Assembly (NCBI RefSeq): GCF_022627955.1
Contig: NZ_JABXGD010000009.1
Coordinates: 124,001-188,000 of the forward strand
Reading direction: 5' to 3'
Length of the DNA stretch: 64,000 nt
DNA from: Microbacterium sp. C5A9
Lineage (GTDB): Bacteria > Actinomycetota > Actinomycetes > Actinomycetales > Microbacteriaceae
Numbering within the stretch: position 1 is the first letter of the stretch; every line of letters begins with the position of its first letter. Below the pieces are notes generated by a model that saw only the letters and a list, made by a program, of their open reading frames with translations, was not told where the DNA came from and did no database searches. Shown here in pieces: positions 1 through 10,431 of the stretch. A program made the position numbers and the translations under genes.

Positions 1-1
1 C

Positions 2-346
2 GACGGAACCGCGATCGACGCCGCTCCGCTGCCCCCGCACATCTGGAAGCTGATCGCCCCGATCGTCCCCGCCGCCCGCAAGGTCCTCGTCGAGAGCGGC
101 GGATCGACGGTCGCCGAGATCGACGCCGACCTGGTCGGCCAGGAGCACCTGCGCAACACCGTGAGCGACCTGCTGCAGTCGTCCGAAGTGATCTCCCAGG
201 CGGTCGCCGACGGGCGTCTGGGCATCGTGGGCGCCAATTACCGTCTGGCCGAAGGCACCGCAGTGCCCGTCATCACGGTCGGAATCGACACAGACGGCAT
301 CGACACCGAGGGGCACGACCCCGCAACCAAGGAGGGTTCGGAATGA
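2..346 (+). CDS. Beta-class carbonic anhydrase, C-terminal part (cut by window edge)
   Basis: The frame is open from base 2 and ends in TGA at 344-346, so only the last 114 residues are visible. The tail contains [15 protein letters not shown] and ends with the strand [18 protein letters not shown], which resembles the C-terminal helices and last strand of beta carbonic anhydrases (reversible CO2 hydration with a zinc site). The zinc ligands would lie upstream of the window and cannot be checked. The stop overlaps the fumC start by four bases (ATGA), so the two genes are probably translationally coupled. The family call rests on the C-terminal pattern only. Confidence 0.75.
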   Translation, partial: DGTAIDAAPLPPHIWKLIAPIVPAARKVLVESGGSTVAEIDADLVGQEHLRNTVSDLLQSSEVISQAVADGRLGIVGANYRLAEGTAVPVITVGIDTDGIDTEGHDPATKEGSE

Positions 347-1761
347 CCGACACACACCAGCACGGCGGCGACGAGTCGCAGTACCGCATCGAGCACGACA
401 CCATGGGTGAGGTGCGCGTCCCCGTGAACGCGCTCTACGGTGCGCAGACGCAGCGGGCGGTCGAGAACTTCCCGATCTCGGGCAAGGGACTCGAGTCCAC
501 CCAGATCGCCGCCCTCGCGCGCATCAAGAAGGCCGCAGCTCTCGCGAACAAGGACCTCGGCACGCTCGACGGTGCCATCGCCGATGCGATCGCGCAGGCC
601 GCGGACCAGGTCGCCTCCGGCGCCCACGACGCCGAGTTCCCGGTCGACACGTACCAGACCGGCTCGGGCACGTCGTCGAACATGAACATGAACGAGGTCC
701 TCGCGACCCTCGCCACCCGCATCCTCGGTGCGAACGTGCACCCGAACGACCACGTGAACGCCTCGCAGTCATCGAACGACGTGTTCCCGACCTCGGTGCA
801 CATCGCGGTGACCCAGGCTCTCATCGACACGCTGATCCCTGCGCTCGACCACCTCGCGGTGGCGTTCGAGGCGAAGGCGGAGCTGTGGAAGGACGCCGTG
901 AAGTCGGGTCGCACCCACCTCATGGACGCGACGCCGGTCACGCTGGGCCAGGAGTTCGGCGGATACGCCCGTCAGATGCGCCTCGGCATCGAGCGCGTGC
1001 AGTCCGCGCTGCCCCGCGTCGCCGAGGTCCCGCTGGGCGGCACCGCCACCGGAACCGGCATCAACACGCCCCTCGGGTTCCCGCAGAAGGTCATCGAGCT
1101 GCTCGCCGCCGAGACCGAACTCCCCATCACCGAGGCGAAGGACCACTTCGAGGCCCAGGCCAACCGCGACGGCCTCGTCGAGGCATCCGGCGCCCTGCGC
1201 ACGATCGCGGTCTCGCTGACCAAGATCAACAACGACCTGCGGTGGATGGGCTCGGGCCCGAACACGGGTCTCGGCGAGCTGCACATCCCCGACCTGCAGC
1301 CCGGTTCGTCGATCATGCCCGGCAAGGTCAACCCGGTCGTCCCCGAAGCCGTGCTGATGGTGTGCGCGCGTGTCATCGGCAACGATGCGACCGTCGCGTG
1401 GGCCGGAGCGTCCGGATCGTTCGAGCTCAACGTCGCCATCCCCGTCATGGGCACCGCGGTGCTCGAGTCGATCCGTCTGCTGGCGAACGCGTCGCGCGTG
1501 CTCGCCGACAAGACCGTCGACGGCCTGCAGGCGAACCTCGACCGGGCAGCCGCGTTCGCAGGCATGAGCCCGTCGATCGTCACGCCGCTGAACAAGCTCA
1601 TCGGCTACGAGGCCGCGGCGAAGATCGCCAAGCACTCGGTCGCCAAGGGCATCACCGTGCGTGACGCGGTGATCGACCTCGGCTACGTCGAGCGCGGAGA
1701 CCTCACCCTCGAGCAGCTCGACGAGAAGCTCGACCTGCTCTCGATGACCCACCCGGGTTGA
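343..1761 (+). CDS. fumC: Class II fumarate hydratase
   Basis: FumC converts fumarate and malate in the citric acid cycle and acts as an oxygen-stable, iron-free cytosolic homotetramer. The 472-residue product has the usual class II length plus a short N-terminal extension of about 20 residues. The superfamily signature [11 protein letters not shown] is near residues 321-331, and the substrate-site blocks [23 protein letters not shown] and [18 protein letters not shown] are all present. The start overlaps the carbonic anhydrase stop and follows the RBS GGAGG. A strong hairpin follows the gene, so this looks like the end of the transcript. Confidence 0.97.
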   Translation: MTDTHQHGGDESQYRIEHDTMGEVRVPVNALYGAQTQRAVENFPISGKGLESTQIAALARIKKAAALANKDLGTLDGAIADAIAQAADQVASGAHDAEFPVDTYQTGSGTSSNMNMNEVLATLATRILGANVHPNDHVNASQSSNDVFPTSVHIAVTQALIDTLIPALDHLAVAFEAKAELWKDAVKSGRTHLMDATPVTLGQEFGGYARQMRLGIERVQSALPRVAEVPLGGTATGTGINTPLGFPQKVIELLAAETELPITEAKDHFEAQANRDGLVEASGALRTIAVSLTKINNDLRWMGSGPNTGLGELHIPDLQPGSSIMPGKVNPVVPEAVLMVCARVIGNDATVAWAGASGSFELNVAIPVMGTAVLESIRLLANASRVLADKTVDGLQANLDRAAAFAGMSPSIVTPLNKLIGYEAAAKIAKHSVAKGITVRDAVIDLGYVERGDLTLEQLDEKLDLLSMTHPG

Positions 1762-1778
1762 TCGTCCGGCGCTGAGAG

Positions 1779-1828
1779 CGCCCCGATCCGCAGGCTCCGG
1801 CCCGCAGATCGGGGCGTTCTTCCTTTTC
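1779..1828 (+). terminator. Rho-independent terminator after fumC
   Basis: A perfect 10-bp stem, cgccccgatc at 1779-1788 pairing with gatcggggcg at 1807-1816, is followed by the T-rich run ttcttccttttc. It lies 18 bases after the fumC stop. Confidence 0.85.
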
Positions 1829-1906
1829 TGCCCTGATGCCGGAAGCTCGCGCGGCACCCGAAGCGCGTGTGACCGCGGACCGATCGGGACGGATTCGACC
1901 GAGTCG

Positions 1907-2112
1907 TCAGCAGCAGCGGGCACCCGGATCGGCGTCCTGGGCCGCATAGTGCCGCCGCCAGAACTCCCTCTCGCCGAGCGGCTCGCGCCCGGGGTGCCGT
2001 GCTCGCTCATGGGCGACGTACTCGGCATACCGTGACTGCCCCGTCACGCCGTTCACGTACCAGGCGACAGCCCGCCAGACCCGGCGCGCGGCATCCCTGC
2101 CGACGACGGCCA

Positions 2113-2113
<1 letters not shown>
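1907..2113 (-). CDS. YbdD/YjiX family small protein (CstA partner)
   Basis: This 68-residue protein carries the family core WYVNGVTGQSRYAEYVAHERARHPGREPLGEREFWRRHY, split here as WYVNGVTGQSRYAEYV and the later motif EFWRRHY. Small YbdD/YjiX proteins are encoded directly after CstA or BtsT carbon-starvation transporters in many bacteria, and the same arrangement is seen here: its ATG overlaps the cstA stop (TGATG). The role is thought to be transporter-associated but is not well established. The last residues are two cysteines, which I do not recognise as a family feature. Confidence 0.88.
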
Positions 2114-4344
<2,231 letters not shown>

Positions 4345-4463
4345 CGCGCATCACTCCATCGTCTGCGGTTGATGCCCCGAGCCTAATCCCGGGGTCGTCG
4401 AGACGGAACGCGGATCGCCGATGCGCGTCCGGGCATGCGGACAGACAGACGAGAGCGGGCAGA

Positions 4464-4501
4464 CGAGAGCGGATGCCGCGAAGACACGGCATCCGCTCTC
4501 G
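4464..4501 (-). terminator. Hairpin terminator after the PhoH-family gene
   Basis: A perfect 15-bp stem pairs 4464-4478 with 4487-4501 around an 8-base loop (core gagcggatgccg / cggcatccgctc). It starts a few bases beyond the phoH stop on the minus strand. The T-tract on that strand is weak. Confidence 0.65.
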
Positions 4502-4507
4502 GGGATC

Positions 4508-5890
4508 TCAGCTGAGCTCGCCGCCCTCGAGCAGCTCGGTGACCAGCGCCGCGATCGCGGAGCGCTCGGAGCGCATGAGGGTGACGTGCGCGAACAGATC
4601 GTGCCCCTTGAGGGTCTCGATCACGCTGGCGATGCCGTCATGGCGGCCGACGCGCAGGTTGTCCCGCTGTCCGACGTCATGCGTGAGGATGACCCGGGAG
4701 TTCTGCCCCATGCGGCTGAGCACCGTGAGGAGGACGTTGCGCTCGAGCGACTGCGCCTCGTCGACGATCACGAACGCGTCGTGCAGCGAGCGACCGCGGA
4801 TGTGTGTGAGCGGAAGCACCTCGAGGATGCCCCGTTCGACGACCTCCTCCATGACGTTGCCCGAGACGACAGACCCGAGCGTGTCGAAGACCGCCTGACC
4901 CCACGGCCCCATCTTCTCGCCCTGATCGCCGGGGAGATATCCGAGTTCCTGACCGCCGACGGCGAACAGCGGGCGGAAGACGATGATCTTCTTCTGCTGC
5001 TGACGCTCGAGCACCGCCTCGAGTCCTGCGCAGAGGGCCAGCGCCGACTTGCCGGTTCCCGCCCGTCCGCCGAGCGAGACGATGCCGACATCGGGGTCGG
5101 TCAGCAGATCGATGGCGATCCGCTGCTCGGCCGAGCGTCCGTGCATGCCGAAGATGTCGCGGTCTCCGCGCACGAGACGGTACTCGCCGTCTCCGCTCAC
5201 CCGGCCGAGCGCCGACCCCCGCTCCGAGTGGATGATCAGACCGGTGTTGACGGGAAGGCCTCGTGCGTCATCGCTGATGCCGACCTCGCTCTCGTACAGG
5301 TCGCTGATCTCGTCGCCCGAGAGGTTCAGCGTCGTGATGCCGGTCCACCCGGAGTCGACCGCCTGCTCCGCGAGGTACTCCTCGGCCCTCAGCCCGAGCG
5401 ACGCCGCCTTCACGCGCATCGGGAGGTCCTTCGAGACGATGGTCACGTCCTGGCCGTCCTGCGCGAGATGCATCGCCACCGACAGGATGCGGGTGTCGTT
5501 GTCGCTGAGTCGGATGCCGGCCGGGAGCACCGAGGCGTCGGTGTTCGCGAGCTCGACGCGGAGGGTTCCTCCCTCGCCGACCTCGACAGGGAAGTCCAGC
5601 CGACCGTGCTCGATGCGCAGGTCGTCGAGGTGCCGCAGCGCCTGCCGCGCGAAGTAGCCGATCTCAGGGTCGTGGCGCTTGCCTTCGAGCTCGGTGATGA
5701 CCACCACCGGCAGCACGACGGAATGCTCGGCGAACCGGAAGAACGCCTGCGGATCGCTCAGCAGGACCGACGTGTCGAGCACATAGGTCCGCAGATCCTG
5801 ATCGGGATCCGCGGAAGCCGCTCGCGTCGTCGTCGTCTTACGGGTGGACTGCTGCGCGGTGCTGGTCTGCTGCGCTGTACGTGAGGTCAC
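4508..5890 (-). CDS. PIN domain-PhoH family ATPase
   Basis: This is a 460-residue two-domain protein. Residues about 35-180 form a PIN-like nuclease domain ([13 protein letters not shown] with the first acidic residue near 39, then VITELE). Residues about 240-455 form the PhoH P-loop ATPase, with Walker [10 protein letters not shown] near 275-283 and Walker [10 protein letters not shown] near 370. PIN-PhoH fusions are RNA-acting ATPase/nuclease proteins, common in actinobacteria. The GTG start at 5890 follows GGGAG. It is monocistronic between a hairpin and a 274-base upstream gap in which I see no gene. The phosphate-starvation role implied by the family name should not be assumed. Confidence 0.93.
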   Translation of the reverse strand: MTSRTAQQTSTAQQSTRKTTTTRAASADPDQDLRTYVLDTSVLLSDPQAFFRFAEHSVVLPVVVITELEGKRHDPEIGYFARQALRHLDDLRIEHGRLDFPVEVGEGGTLRVELANTDASVLPAGIRLSDNDTRILSVAMHLAQDGQDVTIVSKDLPMRVKAASLGLRAEEYLAEQAVDSGWTGITTLNLSGDEISDLYESEVGISDDARGLPVNTGLIIHSERGSALGRVSGDGEYRLVRGDRDIFGMHGRSAEQRIAIDLLTDPDVGIVSLGGRAGTGKSALALCAGLEAVLERQQQKKIIVFRPLFAVGGQELGYLPGDQGEKMGPWGQAVFDTLGSVVSGNVMEEVVERGILEVLPLTHIRGRSLHDAFVIVDEAQSLERNVLLTVLSRMGQNSRVILTHDVGQRDNLRVGRHDGIASVIETLKGHDLFAHVTLMRSERSAIAALVTELLEGGELS

Positions 5891-6164
5891 GACCCACTCC
5901 CGACCCGGGGAATCCCGGTTGTTCGAACGAGTCGACCAGGGGGGTCACGAGTCGCGAACCTGAGGCCGACCCGACGGGCGCCTTGCCCGATGCCTCGAAG
6001 CTACGACCAGGCGCCGACATTTCTGCGGCTCGACACGCCAGCGTTTCGTTACGAGTTCGTGAACGGGGCGTTGCCGTCGGCGTCGAGCGCCTGCGAGAGG
6101 ATCTCGAGAGCCACCGCGAGCCGCGCCGGGCGCGAGGGCGAAGACGCCGGATCGATGCTCGGGC

Positions 6165-6947
6165 TCAGCGTCCGTAGCGACGATCCCGATCGGCGTAGTC
6201 GCGGATGGCGCGCAGGAAGTCGACCTGACGCAGATCGGGTCCGAGCGCCTCGACGAAGTAGAACTCGCTGTGCGCACTCTGCCAGAGCAGGAAGTCGCTC
6301 AGCCGCTGCTCGCCGCTGGTGCGGATCACGAGGTCGGGATCGGGCTGTCCGCCCGTGTAGAGGTGCTCGCCGATCATGTCCGGCGTCAGGTGCGCGGCGA
6401 GATCTTCGATCGTGCCACCGGACGCCTGATGCGCGGTGACGATGCTGCGCACGGCGTCGACGATCTCGTTGCGCCCGCCGTATCCCACGGCGAGGTTCAC
6501 GTGCAGTCCGGTGTGATCGCGCGTGCGCTCCTGCGCATCGGCCAGCACGCGCGCCAGCTCGGGCGGCAGGATGTCGGCGCGGCCGACGTGCTTCACACGC
6601 CAGTTCCCCTCGCGCGACAGCGCCTCGGCGAGTTCCGCGATGATCTCGATGAGGTCGGCGAGCTCTGACGAGTCGCGCTTTCGCAGGTTGTCGCTCGACA
6701 GCAGATACAGGGACACGACGCGGATCCCGAGTTCGTCGCACCATCCGAGGAACTCGCGCATCTTCGCAGCACCCGCGCGGTGTCCCTCGGCGGGCGTCGA
6801 GTACCCGAGCTGCCGTGCCCAGCGGCGATTGCCGTCGATCATCATGGCGACGTGATGGGGGACGGAGGAGGGATCGAGGTGGCGGCGAAGCCTGCTGGTG
6901 TAAAGCCGGTACAGCGGCCCTCGCCCCTGGCCCTCGCGTGTCATCAC
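6165..6947 (-). CDS. Cis-prenyltransferase (isoprenyl diphosphate synthase, UppS family)
   Basis: The enzyme adds isopentenyl diphosphate in cis to an allylic diphosphate. The 260-residue product has the family elements MMIDGNRRWAR with the Mg-binding Asp, GHRAGA, and the late signature RTSGEQRLSDFLLWQSAHSEF. The usual STENWKRP-type motif reads SSDNLRKRD here, as in some actinobacterial short-chain paralogues (for example mycobacterial Z-farnesyl diphosphate synthase, Rv1086). It may therefore make a short product rather than undecaprenyl diphosphate; that is inference. The GTG at 6947 is exactly six bases after TAGCGT, suggesting a leaderless start; an ATG one codon later is the alternative. 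It is divergent from the PAQR gene, a mycobacteria-like arrangement. Confidence 0.92.
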   Translation of the reverse strand: MMTREGQGRGPLYRLYTSRLRRHLDPSSVPHHVAMMIDGNRRWARQLGYSTPAEGHRAGAAKMREFLGWCDELGIRVVSLYLLSSDNLRKRDSSELADLIEIIAELAEALSREGNWRVKHVGRADILPPELARVLADAQERTRDHTGLHVNLAVGYGGRNEIVDAVRSIVTAHQASGGTIEDLAAHLTPDMIGEHLYTGGQPDPDLVIRTSGEQRLSDFLLWQSAHSEFYFVEALGPDLRQVDFLRAIRDYADRDRRYGR

Positions 6948-6959
6948 CTCCCTACGCTA
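6948..6959 (-). promoter_or_regulatory. Leaderless -10 box for the cis-prenyltransferase gene
   Basis: TAGCGT on the minus strand (6959-6954), six bases, then the GTG start. No convincing -35 box is visible. Confidence 0.55.
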
Positions 6960-7029
6960 TCGTGCCGCGCCCCGGAAGGCAGGGGAAGGATGCTCAGGAT
7001 ATGTACGCCTGGTGGAATGGCGCGCCGCC

Positions 7030-7041
7030 TAGAGTGGGCAC
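7030..7041 (+). promoter_or_regulatory. Leaderless -10 box for the PAQR gene
   Basis: TAGAGT at 7030-7035 lies six bases before the GTG at 7042. The expected transcription start coincides with the start codon. Confidence 0.55.
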
Positions 7042-7770
7042 GTGAGCGCACCCGAGTCCTCCGCACAAGATCTGCCCCAGCTGCCGCTTCTGGACGAGGC
7101 GGCGCACGACGCGCAGGTCGACATCAGGCCCACCTGGCGGGGCTGGATCCATGCCGGCACGTTCCCCGTCGCGATCGTCGCGGGCGTCGTGCTCATCGCG
7201 TTCGCTCAGGGCGGCGCCGCCAAGTGGGCTGCCGCCGTGTTCATGGCGACCTCGCTGCTCCTCTTCGGCAACTCGGCGCTGTACCACCGCTTCGACTGGA
7301 GCCCGAAGGTCAAGGTCGTCCTGAAGCGCATCGACCACGCCAACATCCTGCTGCTGATCGCCGGCACGTATACGCCGCTCGCCGTGCTGGCGCTGCCCCC
7401 GGGGAAGGGCTCTCTGCTTCTCGTCCTGGTCTGGAGCGGTGCCCTGCTCGGGATCCTGTTCCGGGTGTTCTGGATCAACGCCCCCCGGTGGCTCTACGTC
7501 GCGCTCTACCTGCTGCTCGGGTGGGCGGCGGTCATGTACATGGCCGACCTTCTCGCGGCGAACGTCGCCATGATGATCCTCGTCATCGTCGGCGGCCTGC
7601 TCTACACGGGCGGCGCCATCGTCTACGCGGTCAAGAAGCCGAACCCGTGGCCGGGCCACTTCGGCTTCCACGAGATCTTCCACGTCTGCACGGTGCTCGC
7701 GTTCCTGTGCCACTGGACCGCGTGCCTGCTCATCGCGCTCGAGCCGCTGAGCCCCTCGCTCGGGGCCTGA
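7042..7770 (+). CDS. PAQR / hemolysin III family membrane protein
   Basis: A 242-residue protein with seven hydrophobic segments from about residue 35 to 237. The family residues are LLLFGNSALYHRFDW in the second segment (SxxYH motif), the Asp in RIDHANI, and the C-terminal HEIFHVCTVLAFLCHW motif. These Ser, His and Asp residues form the metal site of PAQR receptors and TrhA/YqfA-type bacterial homologues, which affect membrane lipid homeostasis. Haemolytic activity is not implied. It is transcribed divergently from the prenyltransferase gene, with 94 bases between starts. Confidence 0.92.
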   Translation: MSAPESSAQDLPQLPLLDEAAHDAQVDIRPTWRGWIHAGTFPVAIVAGVVLIAFAQGGAAKWAAAVFMATSLLLFGNSALYHRFDWSPKVKVVLKRIDHANILLLIAGTYTPLAVLALPPGKGSLLLVLVWSGALLGILFRVFWINAPRWLYVALYLLLGWAAVMYMADLLAANVAMMILVIVGGLLYTGGAIVYAVKKPNPWPGHFGFHEIFHVCTVLAFLCHWTACLLIALEPLSPSLGA

Positions 7771-7797
7771 TCGCGAGTCGGGCGACCGAAGAAGGCG

Positions 7798-8082
7798 TCA
7801 GCGCTTCTCCGGGTCGTCGTCGCCCTCGCGGACGACGGGCAGATCGGCATCGGTCTCGGTGGCCTCGTCGGCTGCACGAGCCGCCTCTTCGGCGTCGAGC
7901 TCCTCCCGGACCTCCTCGCGGTAGCGGACACGGCGGATGCGTCGGTTCATGTCGAGGATCAGCAGGATCACCGCGATCAGGATGAACACGACGACGGCGA
8001 ACCCCACGAAGCCGGGGGTGACCAGCTCCGGAGCCACCGTCATCGAGGGCGTCGGCATCGGGGTCTCGGTCAGAGCGAGCAT
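7798..8082 (-). CDS. Small single-pass membrane protein with acidic tail
   Basis: A 94-residue protein with one hydrophobic segment at about residues 25-44 (GFVGFAVVVFILIAVILLIL), then a basic stop-transfer patch RRIRRVRYREEVR and an acidic C-terminal tail. I do not recognise a domain. Position and size match the small membrane protein Rv1083 in the comparable mycobacterial locus, so it may be its counterpart. The ATG follows AAAGG with 8-base spacing. It is divergent from the DUF4307 gene with 69 bases between starts. Confidence 0.8.
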   Translation of the reverse strand: MLALTETPMPTPSMTVAPELVTPGFVGFAVVVFILIAVILLILDMNRRIRRVRYREEVREELDAEEAARAADEATETDADLPVVREGDDDPEKR

Positions 8083-8151
8083 GGAATCTGCCTTTCACGC
8101 ACAGGTCGCATAACCTGTAATGACCAGCCTAACGACCGGAAGACCCCCCTT

Positions 8152-8538
8152 GTGACGACCGCACAGCAGCTCGACGAACGTTATGGCCGTACCCGGCGAC
8201 GGAGATGGCCGTGGATCGCGGGCATCCTGGCCGCCGCGGCACTGGTCGGCGTGCTCGGCTGGAGCGTGGTCTCCACGCAGATGAACTCGGTCGACGCCGA
8301 CGACCTCGGGTTCGATCTGATCGACGAGCACAGCGTCGAGGTGCGCTTCCAGGTGACCGGTGTGCAGGGAAAGGACGTGGGCTGCGTCGTCGAGGCTCTC
8401 GACGAGGAGTTCGGTGTCGTGGGCTGGAAGGTCATCGAGATCCCCGCCGGAGACAGCCACTCGCAGACCTATTCGGCGACCGTGCCGACCGTCGGCGAGG
8501 CCACGACAGGTTTGGTGAAGGCCTGCTGGGTCGCTTAG
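8152..8538 (+). CDS. DUF4307 family membrane-anchored protein
   Basis: This 128-residue protein has a basic N-terminus (YGRTRRRRWPW), one membrane anchor at about residues 20-41, and an extracytoplasmic beta-rich domain with two cysteines (KDVGCVVEALDEEFGVVGWK and the final KACWVA). The pattern fits DUF4307, which in actinobacteria sits next to greA and is usually divergent from mca (mycothiol conjugate amidase). The function is unknown. Here greA follows directly, but no mca gene is present on the other side. Confidence 0.85.
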   Translation: MTTAQQLDERYGRTRRRRWPWIAGILAAAALVGVLGWSVVSTQMNSVDADDLGFDLIDEHSVEVRFQVTGVQGKDVGCVVEALDEEFGVVGWKVIEIPAGDSHSQTYSATVPTVGEATTGLVKACWVA

Positions 8539-8555
8539 ACTCTACGCAGACAGAC

Positions 8556-8586
8556 GACGCCCTGGCACCGTGCCGGGGCGTCTTGG
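8556..8586 (+). terminator. Hairpin between the DUF4307 gene and greA
   Basis: gacgccc (8556-8562) pairs with gggcgtc (8576-8582), with further partial pairing inside. The T-tract is short (tcttgg). It may terminate the DUF4307 transcript or structure the greA leader. Confidence 0.5.
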
Positions 8587-8634
8587 CATATCCCCCGCGG
8601 ACCGTCGGCGGGTACCTAACGAAGGAGCTTCGTC

Positions 8635-9126
8635 ATGTCTACTGACGCTCAGGTTCCCTTCCTCACGCAGGAAGCCTACGACCGGCTCGTCGCCGAGCTG
8701 GAACACCTCTCGACCACGGGGCGCGACGAGATCGCCAAGCGCATCGAGGCGGCCCGCGAGGAGGGCGACCTCAAGGAGAACGGCGGATACCACGCCGCGA
8801 AGGACGAGCAGGGCAAGCAGGAGGCCCGCATCCGCACCCTCGAGGGACTGCTCAAGACCGCCAAGGTCGGCGAGGCGCCGGCCAGCCGGGGAATCGTCGA
8901 GCCCGGCACCGTCGTGACCGCGCTCGTCGCCGGCGGTGAAGAGGTCTTCCTGCTGGGCAGCCGCGAGATCGCCGCAGGCGGAAGCGACCTCGACGTGTAC
9001 AGCGAGGCCAGCCCCCTCGGGCAGGCGATCCTCGGGCTCAAGGTCGGCGAGAAGTCGTCCTACGAAGCGCCGAACGGGCGCTCGATCTCGGTCGAGATCG
9101 TGAACGTCGAGACCTACACGGGCTGA
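8635..9126 (+). CDS. greA: Transcription elongation factor GreA
   Basis: GreA rescues backtracked RNA polymerase by stimulating cleavage of the nascent transcript. The 163-residue length is typical. The N-terminal coiled coil spans about residues 10-75 (with the acidic tip EEGDLKENGGYHAAKDEQ), and the C-terminal FKBP-like domain ends with SPLGQAILGLKVGEKSSYEAPNG. The ATG has a good RBS (AAGGAG, spacing 8). A very strong terminator follows. Confidence 0.97.
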   Translation: MSTDAQVPFLTQEAYDRLVAELEHLSTTGRDEIAKRIEAAREEGDLKENGGYHAAKDEQGKQEARIRTLEGLLKTAKVGEAPASRGIVEPGTVVTALVAGGEEVFLLGSREIAAGGSDLDVYSEASPLGQAILGLKVGEKSSYEAPNGRSISVEIVNVETYTG

Positions 9127-9146
9127 TCCCCGCGAGGAAATCGACA

Positions 9147-9178
9147 GGGGCCCCGTCCGTTCGGACGGGGCCCCTTCT
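9147..9178. terminator. Strong bidirectional terminator between greA and ilvA
   Basis: A perfect 13-bp stem joins 9147-9159 and 9162-9174 (ggggccccgtccg and its complement). Downstream bases are T-rich on both strands, so it can serve both converging genes. Confidence 0.85.
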
Positions 9179-9201
9179 CGTTCCGCGCTCTTCGAGCCGG
9201 G

Positions 9202-10431
9202 TCAGTCCGGGACGATCATCGGCTCGAAGCCCGCGCGGCGGAGCGTGTCGAGCGTGTGCTCGGAATGCTCGGCGCCGCGGGTCTCGACGCTGAGCTCGAG
9301 GATCACCTCGCTGATCTGCAGACCGTGCCCGTGCCTCGTGTGCATGGCCTCGATCACGTTGGCGCCCGCCTCGGCGATGAGCTCCGACACCCGTGCGAGC
9401 TGACCGGGACGGTCGGGCAGCGGGATGCGGATCGTGAGGTACCGGCCGGACGCCGCCAGCCCGTGCGAGACGACGCGCTGCAGCAGGAGCGGGTCGATGT
9501 TCCCGCCGGACAGCACGGCCATGGTCGTTCCCGTCGCCGCCACCTTGCCGGCGAGGATAGCCGCGACCCCCGCGGCTCCTGCGGGTTCGACGACGACCTT
9601 GGCCTGCTCGAGCAGGATCAGGATGGCACGCGCGAGGTCGTCGTCCGAGACGGTGACGACCTCGTCGACCAGATCCTTGATGATGTCGAACGGGATCGCT
9701 CCGGGGCGCGCCACGAGGATGCCGTCGGCGATAGTCGGCCTGGTCTCGATGTCCACCGGGTGTCCGGCGTCGAGCGAGGGCGGCACCGCTGCGGCGTTCT
9801 CGGCCTGCACCCCGATGATGCGCACGGTGCGCCCGAGCTGTGCGGCTCTCGCCTTGACCGCCGCGGCGACCCCGGCGATGAGGCCTCCGCCGCCGATCCC
9901 GAGCACGATCGTGTCGACCTCGGGCGCGTCATCGAGCAGTTCGAGCCCGAGTGTGCCCTGACCGACGACGACGTCGCGGTGATCGAACGGGTGGATGAGC
10001 ATGGCCCCGGTGCGCTCAGAGAACTCCGAGGCGAGCCGGAGAGACGTCGCCACGGTCTCGCCCTCGAGCACGACCTCTGCGCCGTAGCCTCGCGTGGCGA
10101 GCAGCTTCGGCACCGGCACCCCGATGGGCATGAAGATCGTGGCGGGGATGCCGAGGGCCTGGGCCGCCAGCGCGACGCCCTGGGCGTGGTTGCCCGCCGA
10201 GGCCGCGACGACGCCTCGGGAGCGCTCCTCCGCGCTCAGCCGGGAGAGGCGATAGGCTGCACCGCGGATCTTGAACGAGCCCGTGCGCTGCAGGTTCTCC
10301 ATCTTGAGCAGCACCGGTGCGCCGAGGATGTCGGACAGGGCGCGCGACGGCAGAGTCGGAGTGTGCGTGATCACCTCAGCCAGACTCTGAGCAGCGCTCT
10401 CGAACTCGGTCAGGCTGGGGACTGCGCTCAT
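9202..10431 (-). CDS. ilvA: Threonine ammonia-lyase with one C-terminal ACT domain
   Basis: The PLP enzyme deaminates threonine to 2-oxobutanoate for isoleucine synthesis. Of 409 residues, about 1-320 form the fold-type II catalytic domain, with the PLP lysine near 54 in GSFKIRGAAYRL and the phosphate-binding loop GIGGGGL near 177. About 325-405 form a single ACT domain (LTIRIPLPDRPGQLARVSELI). The short single-ACT form is the type found in corynebacteria and relatives, and biosynthetic versus catabolic roles cannot be separated from sequence. Its ATG overlaps the stop of the upstream permease by four bases. Confidence 0.93.
   Translation of the reverse strand: MSAVPSLTEFESAAQSLAEVITHTPTLPSRALSDILGAPVLLKMENLQRTGSFKIRGAAYRLSRLSAEERSRGVVAASAGNHAQGVALAAQALGIPATIFMPIGVPVPKLLATRGYGAEVVLEGETVATSLRLASEFSERTGAMLIHPFDHRDVVVGQGTLGLELLDDAPEVDTIVLGIGGGGLIAGVAAAVKARAAQLGRTVRIIGVQAENAAAVPPSLDAGHPVDIETRPTIADGILVARPGAIPFDIIKDLVDEVVTVSDDDLARAILILLEQAKVVVEPAGAAGVAAILAGKVAATGTTMAVLSGGNIDPLLLQRVVSHGLAASGRYLTIRIPLPDRPGQLARVSELIAEAGANVIEAMHTRHGHGLQISEVILELSVETRGAEHSEHTLDTLRRAGFEPMIVPD

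Noticed and set aside
4443..4475. Short repeated unit agacgagagcgg near the end of the PhoH gene
   Set aside because: Only two copies, and the second is part of the terminator stem; no sign of a larger repeat array.
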